Below, in pieces: positions 1 to 10,894 of a DNA stretch of 64,000 nt. Numbering within the stretch: the stretch's first letter is position 1; every line of letters begins with the position of its first letter. This DNA is from Sequoia sempervirens (taxonomy: Eukaryota; Streptophyta; Pinopsida; Cupressales; Cupressaceae): the NCBI GenBank assembly GCA_007258455.2, contig VDFB02373365.1, forward strand, positions 223,814,006 to 223,878,005. The letters run 5' to 3'. A model generated the notes under the pieces. It saw only the letters and a list, made by a program, of their open reading frames with translations, made no database searches and had not been told where the DNA came from. The translations under genes were made by a program, and so were the position numbers.

Positions 1-2
1 CA

Positions 3-1817
3 GAAATTGTCAAACCTCTGAACGAAATGATGAGAAAAGATGTAAAAATAGAATGGAGCAACGAGGCTAAATCTTCTTTCTCGCAGATTAAACAATCAAT
101 ATATGAGGCACCGGTCTTGACTAGCCCAGATTATCTAAATCCCTTCTATATATATTCCTTTGCATCCAGTCATTCATGTGTAGTTGTTTTAACACAACAA
201 AGAGGAGAGGGAGATGAAAGGCCAATTGCTTTCATGAGCTTCCCATTCAAAAATATAGTAGTCAGGTACCTTCCCCTTGAGAAGCAGGCCTTTGCATTGG
301 TGTGAGCAGTAAAAAAATTCAGGCACTACATTCTTAGGAGCCAAGTTGTTGCCATAGTTTTTGATCCAGCTGTTAAATCTCTCCTTATGTAGAGTGAGTT
401 AGGGGAGAGAAGAGGAAAATGGATGGCTATTTTGAAAGAGTATGATCTAAAAATCCATCCAATGAAGCTCATCCGAGGATAGGGCTTATCAAAGGCTATG
501 GCAGATGTTGACAAGAGTATCACTTGCCAGTAGTATACAGTGCAGTCATTCACCAAGGATCTGTGATACACAGATTTGATCTTCTTCCTTATCAACAATA
601 GATGCCCAGACAGGATGAATGCTACTCAAAGGAGAGCATTGAGAATGAAGAGTTCTCATTACATGCTCAAAGGAGGATCCCTATACAGAATAAATTATGA
701 AGGAGTTTACCTGCGTTGTTTGGATCAGCAAGAAGCCAAGCATGCTATGGCTGAATTTCATGGTAAACATGGCACAGGGCATGGATCTGCAGATTCCTTG
801 GCCCATCAAATCCTTAGGTCAAGCTACTATTGGCCCCACGTATTTAGGGATGCACACTGACATGTCAGCATATGTCACGCATGCCAAACCTTTGCACCCA
901 AGGAGCTTAATCATGCAATGCCTTTAGAACCAGTTTACAAGGTAAGACCATTCACCCAATGGGCACTGGATTTTGTAGGGGTGATTAATCCAAACTCTTA
1001 TGCAGGTCATAATTTCATCTTAACATCCACTGAATACTATATGCACTAGACCGAGGTTCAACCATGCAAAAATAGGACCACATAGGTGGTTATCAGATTT
1101 CTTAATGAAAACATCCTTACCAGGTTTGGAGTACCCTTCGCCCTGGTATGTGACAATAGCCCCACTTTCTCGTCTGTTGAGTTCATACAATGGGCCTATG
1201 AACATAAAATTATTTTAAAGTACTCCTCTAATTACTATCCTTAGGGAAATGGTGTAGCAGAGTCTACCAACAAGAACCTATTGGAAGTGATAAAAAAATT
1301 GCTAGAAAACAATCCTAAGAATTGGCACACTCATTTGAGATTTTCTTTATGGGCAGATCGAACCCGTATTAAAGTCACTCTAGGAAATTCCCCATTTAAG
1401 TTAGTCTACGGTCAAGAATCGATCTTCCCCATACACCTGCAGATCCATGTCCTCGGGTTTATGCAGGAATTTTCTTCAAAAGATAATCAAATTGAGGTAA
1501 GGCTAAGTAATCTTTTGAATATGGAAGAACAGAGAGATGTTGCTTTACAGCAATTCTTTAAACATTAGGTTGTTGTCAAACGTTGGTTTGACAAAAGAGC
1601 TAAAATAAAGTCTTTCAGGATATCAGATCTTGTGTTGTTGTGGGATAAAGCTAAAGAGAAAAAGGGAGACCACCAGAAGTTTGATAGACTTTGGTTGGGT
1701 CTGTATCAAATAGCTGAGATCTTGGGTGAGAATGCTTTTCGCTTGAGCACCCTAACAGGAGAACCTATTCCATTTCCCATCAATGGACAGTTTCTCAAGC
1801 ATTACTTTGGCCCATGA
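3..1817 (+). pseudogene. Ty3/gypsy pol fragment: RT tail, RNase H, integrase
   Basis: This is the C-terminal part of a Ty3/gypsy polyprotein that runs in from the left edge. One frame (codons starting at positions divisible by 3) stays aligned across about 605 codons with no frameshift. The RT end and RNase H lie at about 3-530 (IEWSNEAKSSF, APVLTSPDY, RPIAF, KKFRHYIL). The integrase zinc region is at about 740-900 (HGKHGTGH and CHACQ). The catalytic core shows D in WALDFVG, D in VCDNSPTF and E in GNGVAESTNK, so all three acidic residues remain. The C-terminal part (FDRLWLGLYQI) ends at the TGA at 1815. Nine in-frame stops break it: TGA at 303, 564 and 858, and TAG at 390, 480, 531, 1047, 1242 and 1566. 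It is a dead element copy; the family is certain, the lineage less so. Confidence 0.93.
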
Positions 1818-2810
1818 GGGTCTGATTTTTGAATTGGTTGTATATATGTATTATATATAATTAGTTGTTCTTTTGTTTCTATTTGTTTGTTTGCTTGTTT
1901 GTTCTTTTTCTTTTTGTTTCTTTTTGTTTGTTTGGTTTTTTTTTTTGTCTTGGTCTTTGGGGACCTTCATTTCTTTCCATTTTGAAATGAAGGGGTTGTT
2001 ATTTAAAGTATGTTGTAGGCACTAGGAGAGAAATTGATTTAGGTGTTTTCAGGCATATCTGTTGAAAGATTTCATTCTAAACTTAGGTCTTATGGTCATT
2101 TTAACATTGGTTTGAAAAGTTATTAAGAATAAGGTACATTGTAGATAATCTCATGAACTATGATTGAAGTCTATCACAAAATAGATAAACATATTCCTGT
2201 GTAAAGTGCCTATTCATCTCAGGGTGACTGTATCTCTGATTCAAGTGAAAAATTTTGATTCCCAAAATTGTCATAAGGTCCACTGTAGTTCTCAACCCAC
2301 ACTTCAGATCAATTATATCTGAGTATTGGCAAAAGTTAATAAATAATTTCCACAAGTAAATCCTGTAAAAGAAAGGGAAAAGAAAACTATGGAAAGAAAA
2401 GGCAAACTCAATATCAAGTGGGTGATTCAAGTATCTCTATCGGGGATATGGACGCCTGTCTGGCAGTAGAGCAATGCTTTGAGAGAACCAGAGGTATCTC
2501 CATCAGGGCTATGAATGCTTGACTAGCAGCGGAGTAATGCCCAGGATTTTATTGCATGATAGTTGAAGGACTCAACCTACGTAGCTTGGATCTTAGATTG
2601 TAGTTGTTCAGCGATGGAGAAAGTTTTTATAAAGAAAGATGCACCATATACGCACATACTGAAATTCAAAGTAGTTCATGCTAATATACATTTGAGATTC
2701 CAACTCAACCTTACTCAATATTCTAATCATACTTAAGTTAACATGCATTATAAACCATCGGTTCTAGGTGACTAAATTCTTCAGTATCCTACAAATGGGT
2801 AAACCATTTT
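1818..2810. other. Non-coding flank downstream of integrase
   Basis: I find no coding capacity here. Right after integrase comes a T/G-rich stretch (1860-1950). A purine-rich tract at 1984-1995 is followed by TGTTATTTAAAG at 1997, which could be the polypurine tract and 3' LTR start of the plus-strand element. The far end of such an LTR could not be placed. From about 1820 to 2810 the minus strand could equally be the leader of a minus-strand element whose PBS lies at 2811. Confidence 0.35.
2431..2554. repeat. Diverged 62-bp tandem repeat, two copies
   Basis: Two copies begin with GTATCTC at 2431 and 2493, a period of 62 bases. They share the order TATC, GGG, TATG, a CTG or CTA step, GCAG and AATGC, with many point differences. 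They lie in the non-coding flank between integrase and the PBS-like site. Confidence 0.6.
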
Positions 2811-2826
2811 CCCAGCCGAGTCACCA
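2811..2826 (-). other. Retrotransposon primer-binding-site-like sequence, minus strand
   Basis: Read on the minus strand this is TGGTGACTCGGCTGGG, two bases after a sequence ending CATAACA. It closely resembles the primer binding site of Ogre/Tat-type plant elements (TGGCGACTC..CTGGGG type). That places a 5' LTR boundary of a minus-strand element at 2829, with the internal region running towards lower coordinates. The assignment rests on motif likeness only. Confidence 0.5.
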
Positions 2827-2828
2827 TT

Positions 2829-4790
2829 TGTTATGCCTTGCATAACCACCCCATTATTATTTTGGGATAAAATGGGTCCCCCTTGTCTTTGTTTTGTCTT
2901 TGGTGTTTTGTTTGGGCCTTAGGATTTGTTCATTTTTCTCCTAAGTCTTTCCTTCTTCTGGTCTAGCGGAAGTGAACTCAGAATGGAAATTGAACCTAGA
3001 ACTTTTATTTGGTTCCAAATTCGGGTTTCATTTTGGATTCGAGTCTTCCCTCTTTCCTCGTTCTTTTCATTGTTTGTTGGTGTCTCTTGCACTCTTGGGT
3101 TTTTTTCTCCCTTGATTTTCTTGTTGTTTTCCTTGTGTTTTGTCTTTTCCCAAGTGGAAGTGGAACTAGAGTTGGGGTCAAACTTGGAACTTTGTAAAAT
3201 TTCTTGATTTTGTTCCCATCCTGATTCTGACTCCGCTTGTTTGCTTTTTTTTGTTGTTTTCATTAGTGTTTGGGTGGGTCTATTTTTTGTTCTGATCCCA
3301 CTTCCCATTTTTTTTTGTCTTTGTCTTGGTTCTTGTTCCTTTGTCGGGATCAGAACTAGAGTTGGAACTGAACCTGGAACTTTGTAAAAGTTCCAAATCT
3401 GGTTTTTGTTTCGTTCTAGTTCCACCACCGATTCCTTTTGTTGTTTGTTCTTTGTCGTGGGACCAGAACTGGATTTGGAGTTCAATAAGAAACTTGTCAA
3501 AGACTTTCTTGTTTTATTTCGGATCCAGTTCCATGTCCGCCCTATCTTTAGTGTTCACGGGAGTTAACTGATCATTTGCGTCGTTCGCTCCACCCCCGAT
3601 CTACCACATTTATTGCATTAATTGTAGGCTCTAGACACGTGCGAAATGATTTTAAAACCTTAATTAAGGTTAACTAGCTCATTATCCTTGTTATCTAAGT
3701 TTTTTTAGCAAACCTAATCCAAGAGAACTTCGAGAAGAGAAATTTGATTGTGGAGGCGTGGTGGTTAACAAATTTCTATCAAATTTCAATCTTTCCTTGT
3801 GGGCATTTCGAGGTAGGGTTTATTTTCCCTTCTTTTCCCATTTTTGCTTTGTCGTTTTGTTTTCGTGTCTTTGTGGGTTATGTTTTTGCGTGTTCACAAA
3901 ACCCTTTTTATGTGAATCTTCACTTGTTTCTTGGTGTCTTTTTGGTTTTTGTTTTTGTCTTTTTATGTTTTCCTGTTCTATTTTTTGTCTTTCTATTTTT
4001 TGTTATGTGTCTTGCTCTCACTTTCGTGGTAGGCGCATTTTGTCGTGCCCTTGTTCCTAACTAGGGTTTTCATTTACTGGGATTTTTTGTACTTTGAATG
4101 TTTTAAAATCCATTTGGAAACCCCTCTGATCTCAATTTCGTGTTGATTCTGTGATTTTTGTGTTGGGTTTGTGATGCCCTAATTTTTTTAGACAACGTGT
4201 TGTGCAAACTAGGGTTTGCTCGACAACCTTTACAAAATATTTTTCCCTAGGGTTAAAATCAGTCTTTATGTGGTTAAGGGGTGGGGTTAATCCCTTCTAT
4301 TTGGATTTCCTTATAAACCCATAGCACCTAGGTCCTTAAATTCATGTGACCATATCTTCAAAAAATGTGCTATGTTTTTCATATTAAACTGTCGAAGGCG
4401 GACACGGGAACGGACTTGTCCTGAAGATGTTTTCCATTGAGGTTCATTCCTAAAACGATCCTGCTTCCAGTCATTGTCGATTTTTGTCTTCATACTTGTC
4501 CTTAAGCGAAGTCAGAACTGGAGTGGAGGACGAACTTGGAACTAGCGATTAGTTTCAGGTTTGATTTCCATTTTGATCCCAGTTCCGGTTTTGTTTTGAT
4601 TCCGGTCCCGACCCCACTTTATGTTAGAATTATTTCCTATTCCTAATTCTTCTGTGACTCCGCTTCCAATGAAAATGAAATCTGGCTAAGTATGAAAGTT
4701 GTGTTGAGGAAGTAGAGGATGGTATTAGATGATGTATTGATTTTATGCTTTGTGTTCATCTAATATAGGGTTTTATTGTAGAGATAAGAG
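2829..4790. other. LTR-like or leader region, non-coding
   Basis: It starts TGTTATGCC next to the PBS-like site and is probably an LTR, at least at its left end; the right boundary was not found. The plus strand is T/G-rich with long pyrimidine runs. A TATA-like TTATAAACC occurs at about 4310, and several TAGGGTTT telobox-like motifs occur at about 4062, 4211 and 4767. A TTTTATTGTAG stretch at 4771 resembles a splice acceptor just before the ATG at 4791. The open frames here (for example on the minus strand at 2919-3500) are low-complexity and not supported as genes. Alternatively it is the 5' region of the downstream reading frame. Confidence 0.4.
2966..3560. repeat. GGAAC/GTTCC-rich internal repeats
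   Basis: Four diverged units begin near 2970, 3150, 3345 and 3458, and a fifth lies at about 4505-4620. Each unit has a GGAACTAGAGTTGG-like block, then GAACTTTGTAAAA, then an inverted TCCAGTTCC-like block, so each can fold on itself. Spacing is irregular, so this is a dispersed internal repeat rather than a clean tandem array. Confidence 0.6.
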
Positions 4791-7700
4791 ATGTCAAGAG
4801 CATCAAAAGAGGCTTCTCAAAGGAGCCAACCTGCAGAAACTTCAAGGCAAGGAGCCAAACCGAAGAAGATCAAAGTAGAACAACTCCCTTATACTTTGAG
4901 GTATAAGCATGGAAGTCCTACCATCATAGCCAGCAAGGCAAACTATGATTGGGCTGATATCATTGACACAAGCGTGGGTCCCTTTAACTATGAAGAGTTA
5001 TATGAGGAAAATTTCATTGAAGATGTCTCAGGAAGGATAGAGAGGATTGTTCAGTCTAGTTTGGCACATGATGCCCTCTTCCCATTGTTTCTCCAATGTC
5101 CGAAGTTGATACTAGCAGCAGCTGGAGCCTACAATCCTGCTACTAGGAAGTGTGTGGACTTGCAGGGAAATGTCATTATTGATTTAACACCACAGATGAT
5201 TAGGTTTATGTTCAATGCTCCTGCTCCACAAAATCCTAGGCAGCTTAATGAAGCAGAGGCACAAAACCTTTACAGTGACAAGAAGGAAACTAGCAGATCT
5301 CACATGAATAAGAACTGGATAAGAGTGGAGAAGAAGTCTTTAGCCAAGCTTCCTGATCAGCCTAAAAGGGAAGACTTCTACAAGGAGGTTGCAGACATAA
5401 TAATGATGCTCTCCAGGGTATTTGGGAAGAGAGATGCTTCCCAATTTAAAGAGTGGATGTTTCCATTCATCCAGACTATCTTAGATGGCAGACAACAATT
5501 TGACTAGTCCATGATTGTGTCAAAATGCATACACAATCAAATGCTTAGAGTGGGAGAAACCAAGAGTTTCTTTATGACCTCTTATGTGATTTATGCAGCT
5601 ACCATAAGGGGCATCTTTCCTGGACCGAATGCAATGGGCATATTAGGAGCATCCCAAGGACAAAAAAAGGTGTGGGAGCATTATGATCAACTCACCTCAA
5701 AGGCTTTTGAGCCACATTACATAAGGGTTAATGATGCATTCTTACACGTTATTATTAACTGGCTAACAGGAGATGCTAGTTACAGACTGAGAAGACAGGC
5801 CATGGCCTTCATCAATGAATGGGGACATTGGTTTATTCAATACCCCAGATTTACTTACTTTAGCTTGGGAGGTTTTGATAGCCATCCACATTTACTCCCT
5901 AGGTGCTTCATCAATGAATGGGGACATTGGTTTATTCAATACCCCAGATTTACTTACTTTAGCTTGGGAGGTTTTGATAGCCATCCACATTTACTCCCTA
6001 GGTGCTTCAACAATAGGATTGTTTTAATGGAATTTATCTATCAAGCTCTAGAAATTAACTTCAAGTTTGCTAATAAACACAAGACTGGTTGTCATAAGTT
6101 CCCCATGAAGTCGAGTGAGTATAGTTGTCCACATCTTGTGGAAGGTAGTCTATGATGAATTGATTTAGTTGAAGTTAGGTTTGTATACTTCAAGGAAACA
6201 TTTTGATCCTAAACATAGGATGCAAGGTTTGCTACCCACGATTTTTGAGAAACACTTTAATCTACTAGAGGATTTTTGGATGGATCTTCAGGATGAGTAT
6301 GATCTCAGGAGGAGGAATTATGAAAGACTGCCTATCCCACTCATGGTTGAGTATGGGGTAAAGGAAGACATCCCAAAGACGTTATCAGATGATGGGGTCC
6401 CTTTGGATCCCCAATATGAGGCAGAGAATGTAGGCACCAAATATCTTGATCCAATGGACTGGAATGTAGAAGAATCTATTGACATTAAACAGGTTGCAAG
6501 ACCAGTTTTGGACAGAAGCATTAAGTGGGTTGTCATGAGGATAAAGGAGCTAGAGGCTGACTTCCAAGAAAAGAAAGGCTGCAAGTACCACTCAAGGGTA
6601 CAAGAGGACAAAGAGAAGAATGGCTCCTAAGGAGCCCCTAGAGTTCTTCCCTCCTAATGCTGGAGAGGAAATTAAAATTCCTGCTCAAGATCCTCCTAAG
6701 GCACATGAAGAAGAAATTGCAATAGAACCAGGTGCTTCAACATCTCTTGCAGGGGAAGCATCAACTCATCCCCTTGTCACAGAGCAGCCAAGTGGAAGAA
6801 TTCCTATGGGAACTCTCCATAGGGAAGTTGAGTTATTGAAGGAAAAGGAACCTAAAATAGAAATCCATGATATAGATACAGATTCTAAGGCTACCCCATC
6901 TGACAAGGAGACTCATGTGGTGGCATCTCTTGATGAGACTTAGGATGTCGGGACTGAATATATCCTAACTGAAGAGGACTAATGTAAGTTGTTTGAGGAT
7001 GCTAAAAGGGAAGCAGATGTCAAGGCGCAAGCTTAGGCATTAGCTAAACAAAAGGAGATTGATGCTAAGGCACAATTTGATGCATTGAAACAACAAGAGT
7101 TGGAAGCTTGGGCCAAGGCTGATGAATTAGCCAAATAGCAGCAGCAAAGGGAGCAAGAGCTCAAAATGAAAGAAGAAAGAGACAAGTTGGTTATGCTGCA
7201 AAAGATTCATGATCTTTAGGAGGAAAAGTTGCTCAAAGAAGAGAAAAGGAAGCCCTTGAAGCTAAATTTAAGGCTATGGAAGAAGCCCATAAAAAGGAGG
7301 AGAAAGAACGCCTGAAGAGAGAGAAGGAGGTTGCAGAGCTTGCTCTGTATGAGAAGAAGTCCAAAGAAGCATGGGACTATGTCAAGGAATTGAAGAAGCA
7401 GAGAGATTAGATGTATGAGCAAGAATGTTTGAATAAGGAGTTGGAAGGCAAAAGGTTGCAGGAACAAAAAGATAAGGAAGAGGCTAAGAGACTTGCACAA
7501 GAAGAGGCACAAACAAAACAATAGAATGTGCAAGAGATTGACTCTAAACCTAGGACTACTATATTGCAACCTTTATCTTCAGCAACTGCAACCTCTTCTT
7601 CAACACAAGTGGTCACTACTCCTGCTGCCCCCACATGGTTGAAGCCTAATTTAGAAAAGAAGTAGATAGTTCAACCTCACCCTCTCAATTGGGATGAGAT

Positions 7701-8790
7701 GATGAAGGAAATTGAAAAGGAAAGACCCAAGAAGAAGGATAGAGTTCTTCATTCCACCAAGCTCACGGATGTAGGGGAAATTATTGTTGAATGTGCAATT
7801 CTAGTGGTGGATAAGGATAGAGATAACATGCAGATAGCTGATTATCAATTGGGTATTGTGAATTTGGGGAGGCCTACAAGGAACCAACAAATAAATCTCA
7901 TTGATATTGTAGCTTCCTCCAAATCCAGTATGATCAAGGATAAGCAAAAGAAAGATGAGCCCAAAGCCCAATTGGATCAGTTGCATAAATTCTTAAAAGA
8001 TGTCTCCACCCTAGTGTCTCAACAAGTTGCTGCTCTCGAAACCCCATTCTTACTAAGCAAAAGGGAAGCAGATGATTTACTGCAGATAAGGAGTAAGGTG
8101 GGAATGCTTGATAGATGGATTAATAAACTCAATCAGGAGATTGGTAAATTGCTAATTGATGGTTTCAAAGTTCATGAAGGAGCACTTGAGTTGGTAGAGA
8201 ATGTGAACCAGCATGTTGAAGTCCTAGAGAAACAAGAGGAAGAATATAGAGAATATGTTAAGAAATTAAAGGACATCAACAAAGTGCCAAAGTCAGCTCT
8301 CCTGGAGCAGTCAATTCTTGAGGAAGACAATGCAGACTTTATTGAGAAGATTTTGAGTATAATCCAGTTCAAGTTCAAGTACATCTATGAGCATAGGAAT
8401 GAGCTTCAAGAGGCAAGAAAAGATTTGAATGAGAAAATTTATGAACTAGAAGTAGTGGTTGCTATTCTGGTCAATCTTGACATCCCGGTCAAAGAGGGTC
8501 TTTCTTTGGACAAGATGAAAGAGAAGTGGAGCAGTAGATTTGAAGAAGTAATGCAAAAAGAAGATGATGGAGAAGACTTGTTGTTGGACAAGCTTATTGA
8601 TATAATAAAGGAAGTCAAAGTTGCAAGAAGGGAATTAAACAAACTAATAGATATATAGGAGTTTGCCTTAGCGGAGTTAAAGAAAATTAAGTTTGAGGAT
8701 GGTTGGTTAGATGGGCCTGATCTGGACATCCTTCAACAAGTGATCTCCAGTTATGATGAATATCTGCTTGAGCATGCAATGCAGGAGTGA
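4791..8790 (+). pseudogene. Unrecognised long ORF with coiled coils, broken
   Basis: I do not recognise this protein. About 1330 codons can be followed from ATG 4791 to TGA 8788. The N-terminal 430 residues look globular (GPFNYEELYEENF, LTPQMIRFMFNAPAP, FFMTSYVIYAATIRG, VYDELI). Next comes an acidic linker rich in Pro, Glu and Thr (6620-6980), then a Lys/Glu/Gln-rich coiled coil (6980-7540), a Ser/Thr/Pro patch (7560-7640) and a second helical coiled-coil region (7980-8790). Frame changes occur at about 6120, 6616 and 7243. Internal stops are TAG at 5505, 6166, 6941, 7034, 7136, 7217, 7408, 7522, 7663 and 8656, and TAA at 6980. It carries no RT, integrase or zinc knuckle. Tat-lineage Ty3/gypsy elements are known to carry extra ORFs, so this may be one; a captured host gene is the alternative. 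Confidence 0.7.
5807..6004 (+). repeat. Perfect 99-bp tandem duplication inside the unknown ORF
   Basis: Units 5807-5905 and 5906-6004 look identical base for base. The length is 33 codons, so the frame is kept and the segment FINEWGHWFIQYP to LLPRC occurs twice. In a frame otherwise full of point mutations, identity of the two copies implies a recent duplication or an assembly error. Confidence 0.95.
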
Positions 8791-9837
8791 GCTGGAAGTA
8801 GAACGTTCTCTCCACTTGACACAACATCCTTTTCTCTCCTCTTTTGTAGGATTTTAACATGAGCTTAACTCCAGTTCCATCCACCAATTCTATTTTCTTC
8901 CTTAGGCATCATAATTTTGTACAACGAAGCAATCAAGCCTTGTAACTGAAGATCAAAAATCCAGTTACCTCATGCAGTCCTAGTTCCCTTAATTTATGGA
9001 TCTGAGTTTTTGATTGAGAGAAACTTGCGCATGACAGGCCTATATGTATTTTTGAGCTCTATGTTGTAAAGGTCGGCTCATTGAAGAAAGATTGGCCACC
9101 TGATGATAGCAATAGGAATCATAGTCTTAGAATTTCATAATTGTTAGCAAGATACTTTGAAAAAGTTCAGTTGAACTTGGATACATTTTACAGTTTTTAT
9201 ACATTTTACATGTTAAGTTTGGATCTCTTTGATAAGATTAATGAATCATAATCAATTTGTATGCCAGTGATTTGTTGTGCCTAAATGTTTTCTATTTGAT
9301 GAGAATCAATAGAGGAAACTGGATTCAAGATTATCTCATTGAATTATATGTGAATGAAATTGTTGTTATATCTATTTGATCTGTATTTTAATGATGAGTG
9401 AATGATTTGTTTTAAGTTTTTGAAGTAAAAGTTTAGTGAATGGTTGTGATTGTGAATTAGCACTATGAATGTATGCAGTGGTGTAGATTATTCTATGGAT
9501 TGCATCATGTTGTGGTTTTGCTTAGGTAAATAAACACTCATTATTGATATGCATGTCTATATATTAAGAAGTTTCATTCATGTTATTTTGTTTTAAAGCT
9601 TTGATCTATCTTTTTATCTTTATTTAAACCCCCCAAACATAGGTTAGTTGATCTAATGCAGTTTTGTTCCTTATTACCAGCAAAATCCCCGTGAACATTA
9701 CAACTACATTGACCATTGAGCAATATCAGCACAGTTGAGAACCAATACCAAGACCTTGGGAGTTAGATTACTATATGTTGTCTTTCTTTTTGAGGAGAAA
9801 TAGAATAGAGATATTTTGTTTAATGTTGTTGTGTTGT
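8791..9837. other. Non-coding spacer
   Basis: This AT-rich stretch lies between the unknown ORF and the gag remnant of the next element. It may include the 3' part of one element and an LTR, but I found no matching terminal pair, PBS or conserved coding motif. The short open frame at its end (from 9775) only becomes gag-like after about 9838. Confidence 0.5.
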
Positions 9838-10561
9838 TTTGAACATCAACATGACCAAGAACCTCAAGTCAAACCACCATGGTATTACAAGAAGGATCTT
9901 TGTGATTTCGATAAGATCAAGGGACACAAGCCAACGAGTTGCATGAAACTGAAAAACATCATTCAAGATCTTATAGATAATGGAGATGTAACTGTAGACC
10001 AACAATTAGGCAATCAAGATCTTAAAATATACAAGAACTCGATGTCCAATCACAACAAGGGAAACAATAATGGAAAAGGGAAGGATTATACCAATGTGGG
10101 TCATGTTTATAACAATGTGGTAGCATCTTGTGATAATTTTATATATGTCATCAGAATCAAAGGGCCTAGTGTAGAGTGTGTAGTCACCCCACGTTGATGA
10201 AAGGTCACTATCTAAGGAGCACCATCACAACCTAGGGCATCACCCACACTTCTGAAGTCAAATCCTAGTAATTATAGTCTCCTAGACCAATTGAAGAAGA
10301 CCCTTTCCCAAATCTCCATCTTGGAGTTACTGAAACTATCCCCAACACATAGGGATATCTTAGAAAAGGCTTTGTCTACTTCTTTTGTACTCGAGAATCT
10401 TGATACTGAGCAATTCTAGGCTATGATCGAACACATCACCACTCCCCATCTTCTAACCTTTTATGACCAAGATCTCCCAACTCAACCATCGCACAATCGT
10501 GCATTGCACCTTAAGGTCATCTTTCACAAAAAAAAACTCAAAATAGTCTTGGTGGATGGAG

Positions 10562-10894
10562 TGTTGGCAGATGGTCAATGCTCCCCTCGAGATTTGTGAC
10601 ATGGACTAACCACTCAACATGGATCCGTTAACTTTGGAAATTGTATTGGGCATTAACAGGTCAACCTTTTCGTGCAACAATAACCCTAGGGCCAACAATT
10701 GGTATCAAATCCAAAGGTGCGAGGTTTGAATCCCCTTGGGTAACGCTAAGGGGGAGATTGTTGGTAGATGGTTAGCACTCCCCTCAAGATTTGTGGCATG
10801 GACTAAGTGCCTCCCATGGATTCGTTAACTCTAGCAGTTGTATCAGGCATTAATAGGTCAACCTTTTGGTACAGCGACAATCGTGGGGCCAACA
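10562..10894 (+). mobile_element. TRIM (tiny LTR retrotransposon), complete
   Basis: This element of 333 bases has two LTRs of 136 bases each (10562-10697 and 10759-10894), both starting TGTTGG and ending CCAACA. The 61-base internal region starts with a primer binding site, TGGTATCAAATCC, of the initiator tRNA-Met type, and ends with a purine tract, AAGGGGGAGA, right before the 3' LTR. A 5-bp target duplication, TGGAG, flanks it at 10557-10561 and 10895-10899. It has no coding capacity, as is usual for TRIMs, and must have been moved by another element's proteins. The LTRs differ at many sites, so the insertion is old. It splits the protease codons of the host Ty3/gypsy element exactly after VDG. 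Confidence 0.93.
10700..10712 (+). other. TRIM primer binding site
   Basis: TGGTATCAAATCC begins two bases after the 5' LTR. It matches the plant initiator tRNA-Met type binding site (TGGTATCAGAGC form) apart from a few changes. A GGTTTGAATCCCC block further in resembles a tRNA T-arm/B box. Confidence 0.8.

Noticed and set aside
2919..3500. 193-codon open frame on the minus strand, rich in Lys, Glu, Asn and Ser
   Set aside because: It is low-complexity, lies over the GGAAC repeat units and shows no domain. It looks like a by-product of T/G-rich DNA.
3744..4064. Phe/Val/Leu-rich frames suggesting a membrane protein
   Set aside because: They come from T-rich plus-strand DNA, two overlapping frames give similar hydrophobic strings, and there is no conserved motif.
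7216..7634. Leu/Phe/Ser-rich minus-strand frames
   Set aside because: They are antisense shadows of the Lys/Glu coiled-coil coding sequence on the plus strand.
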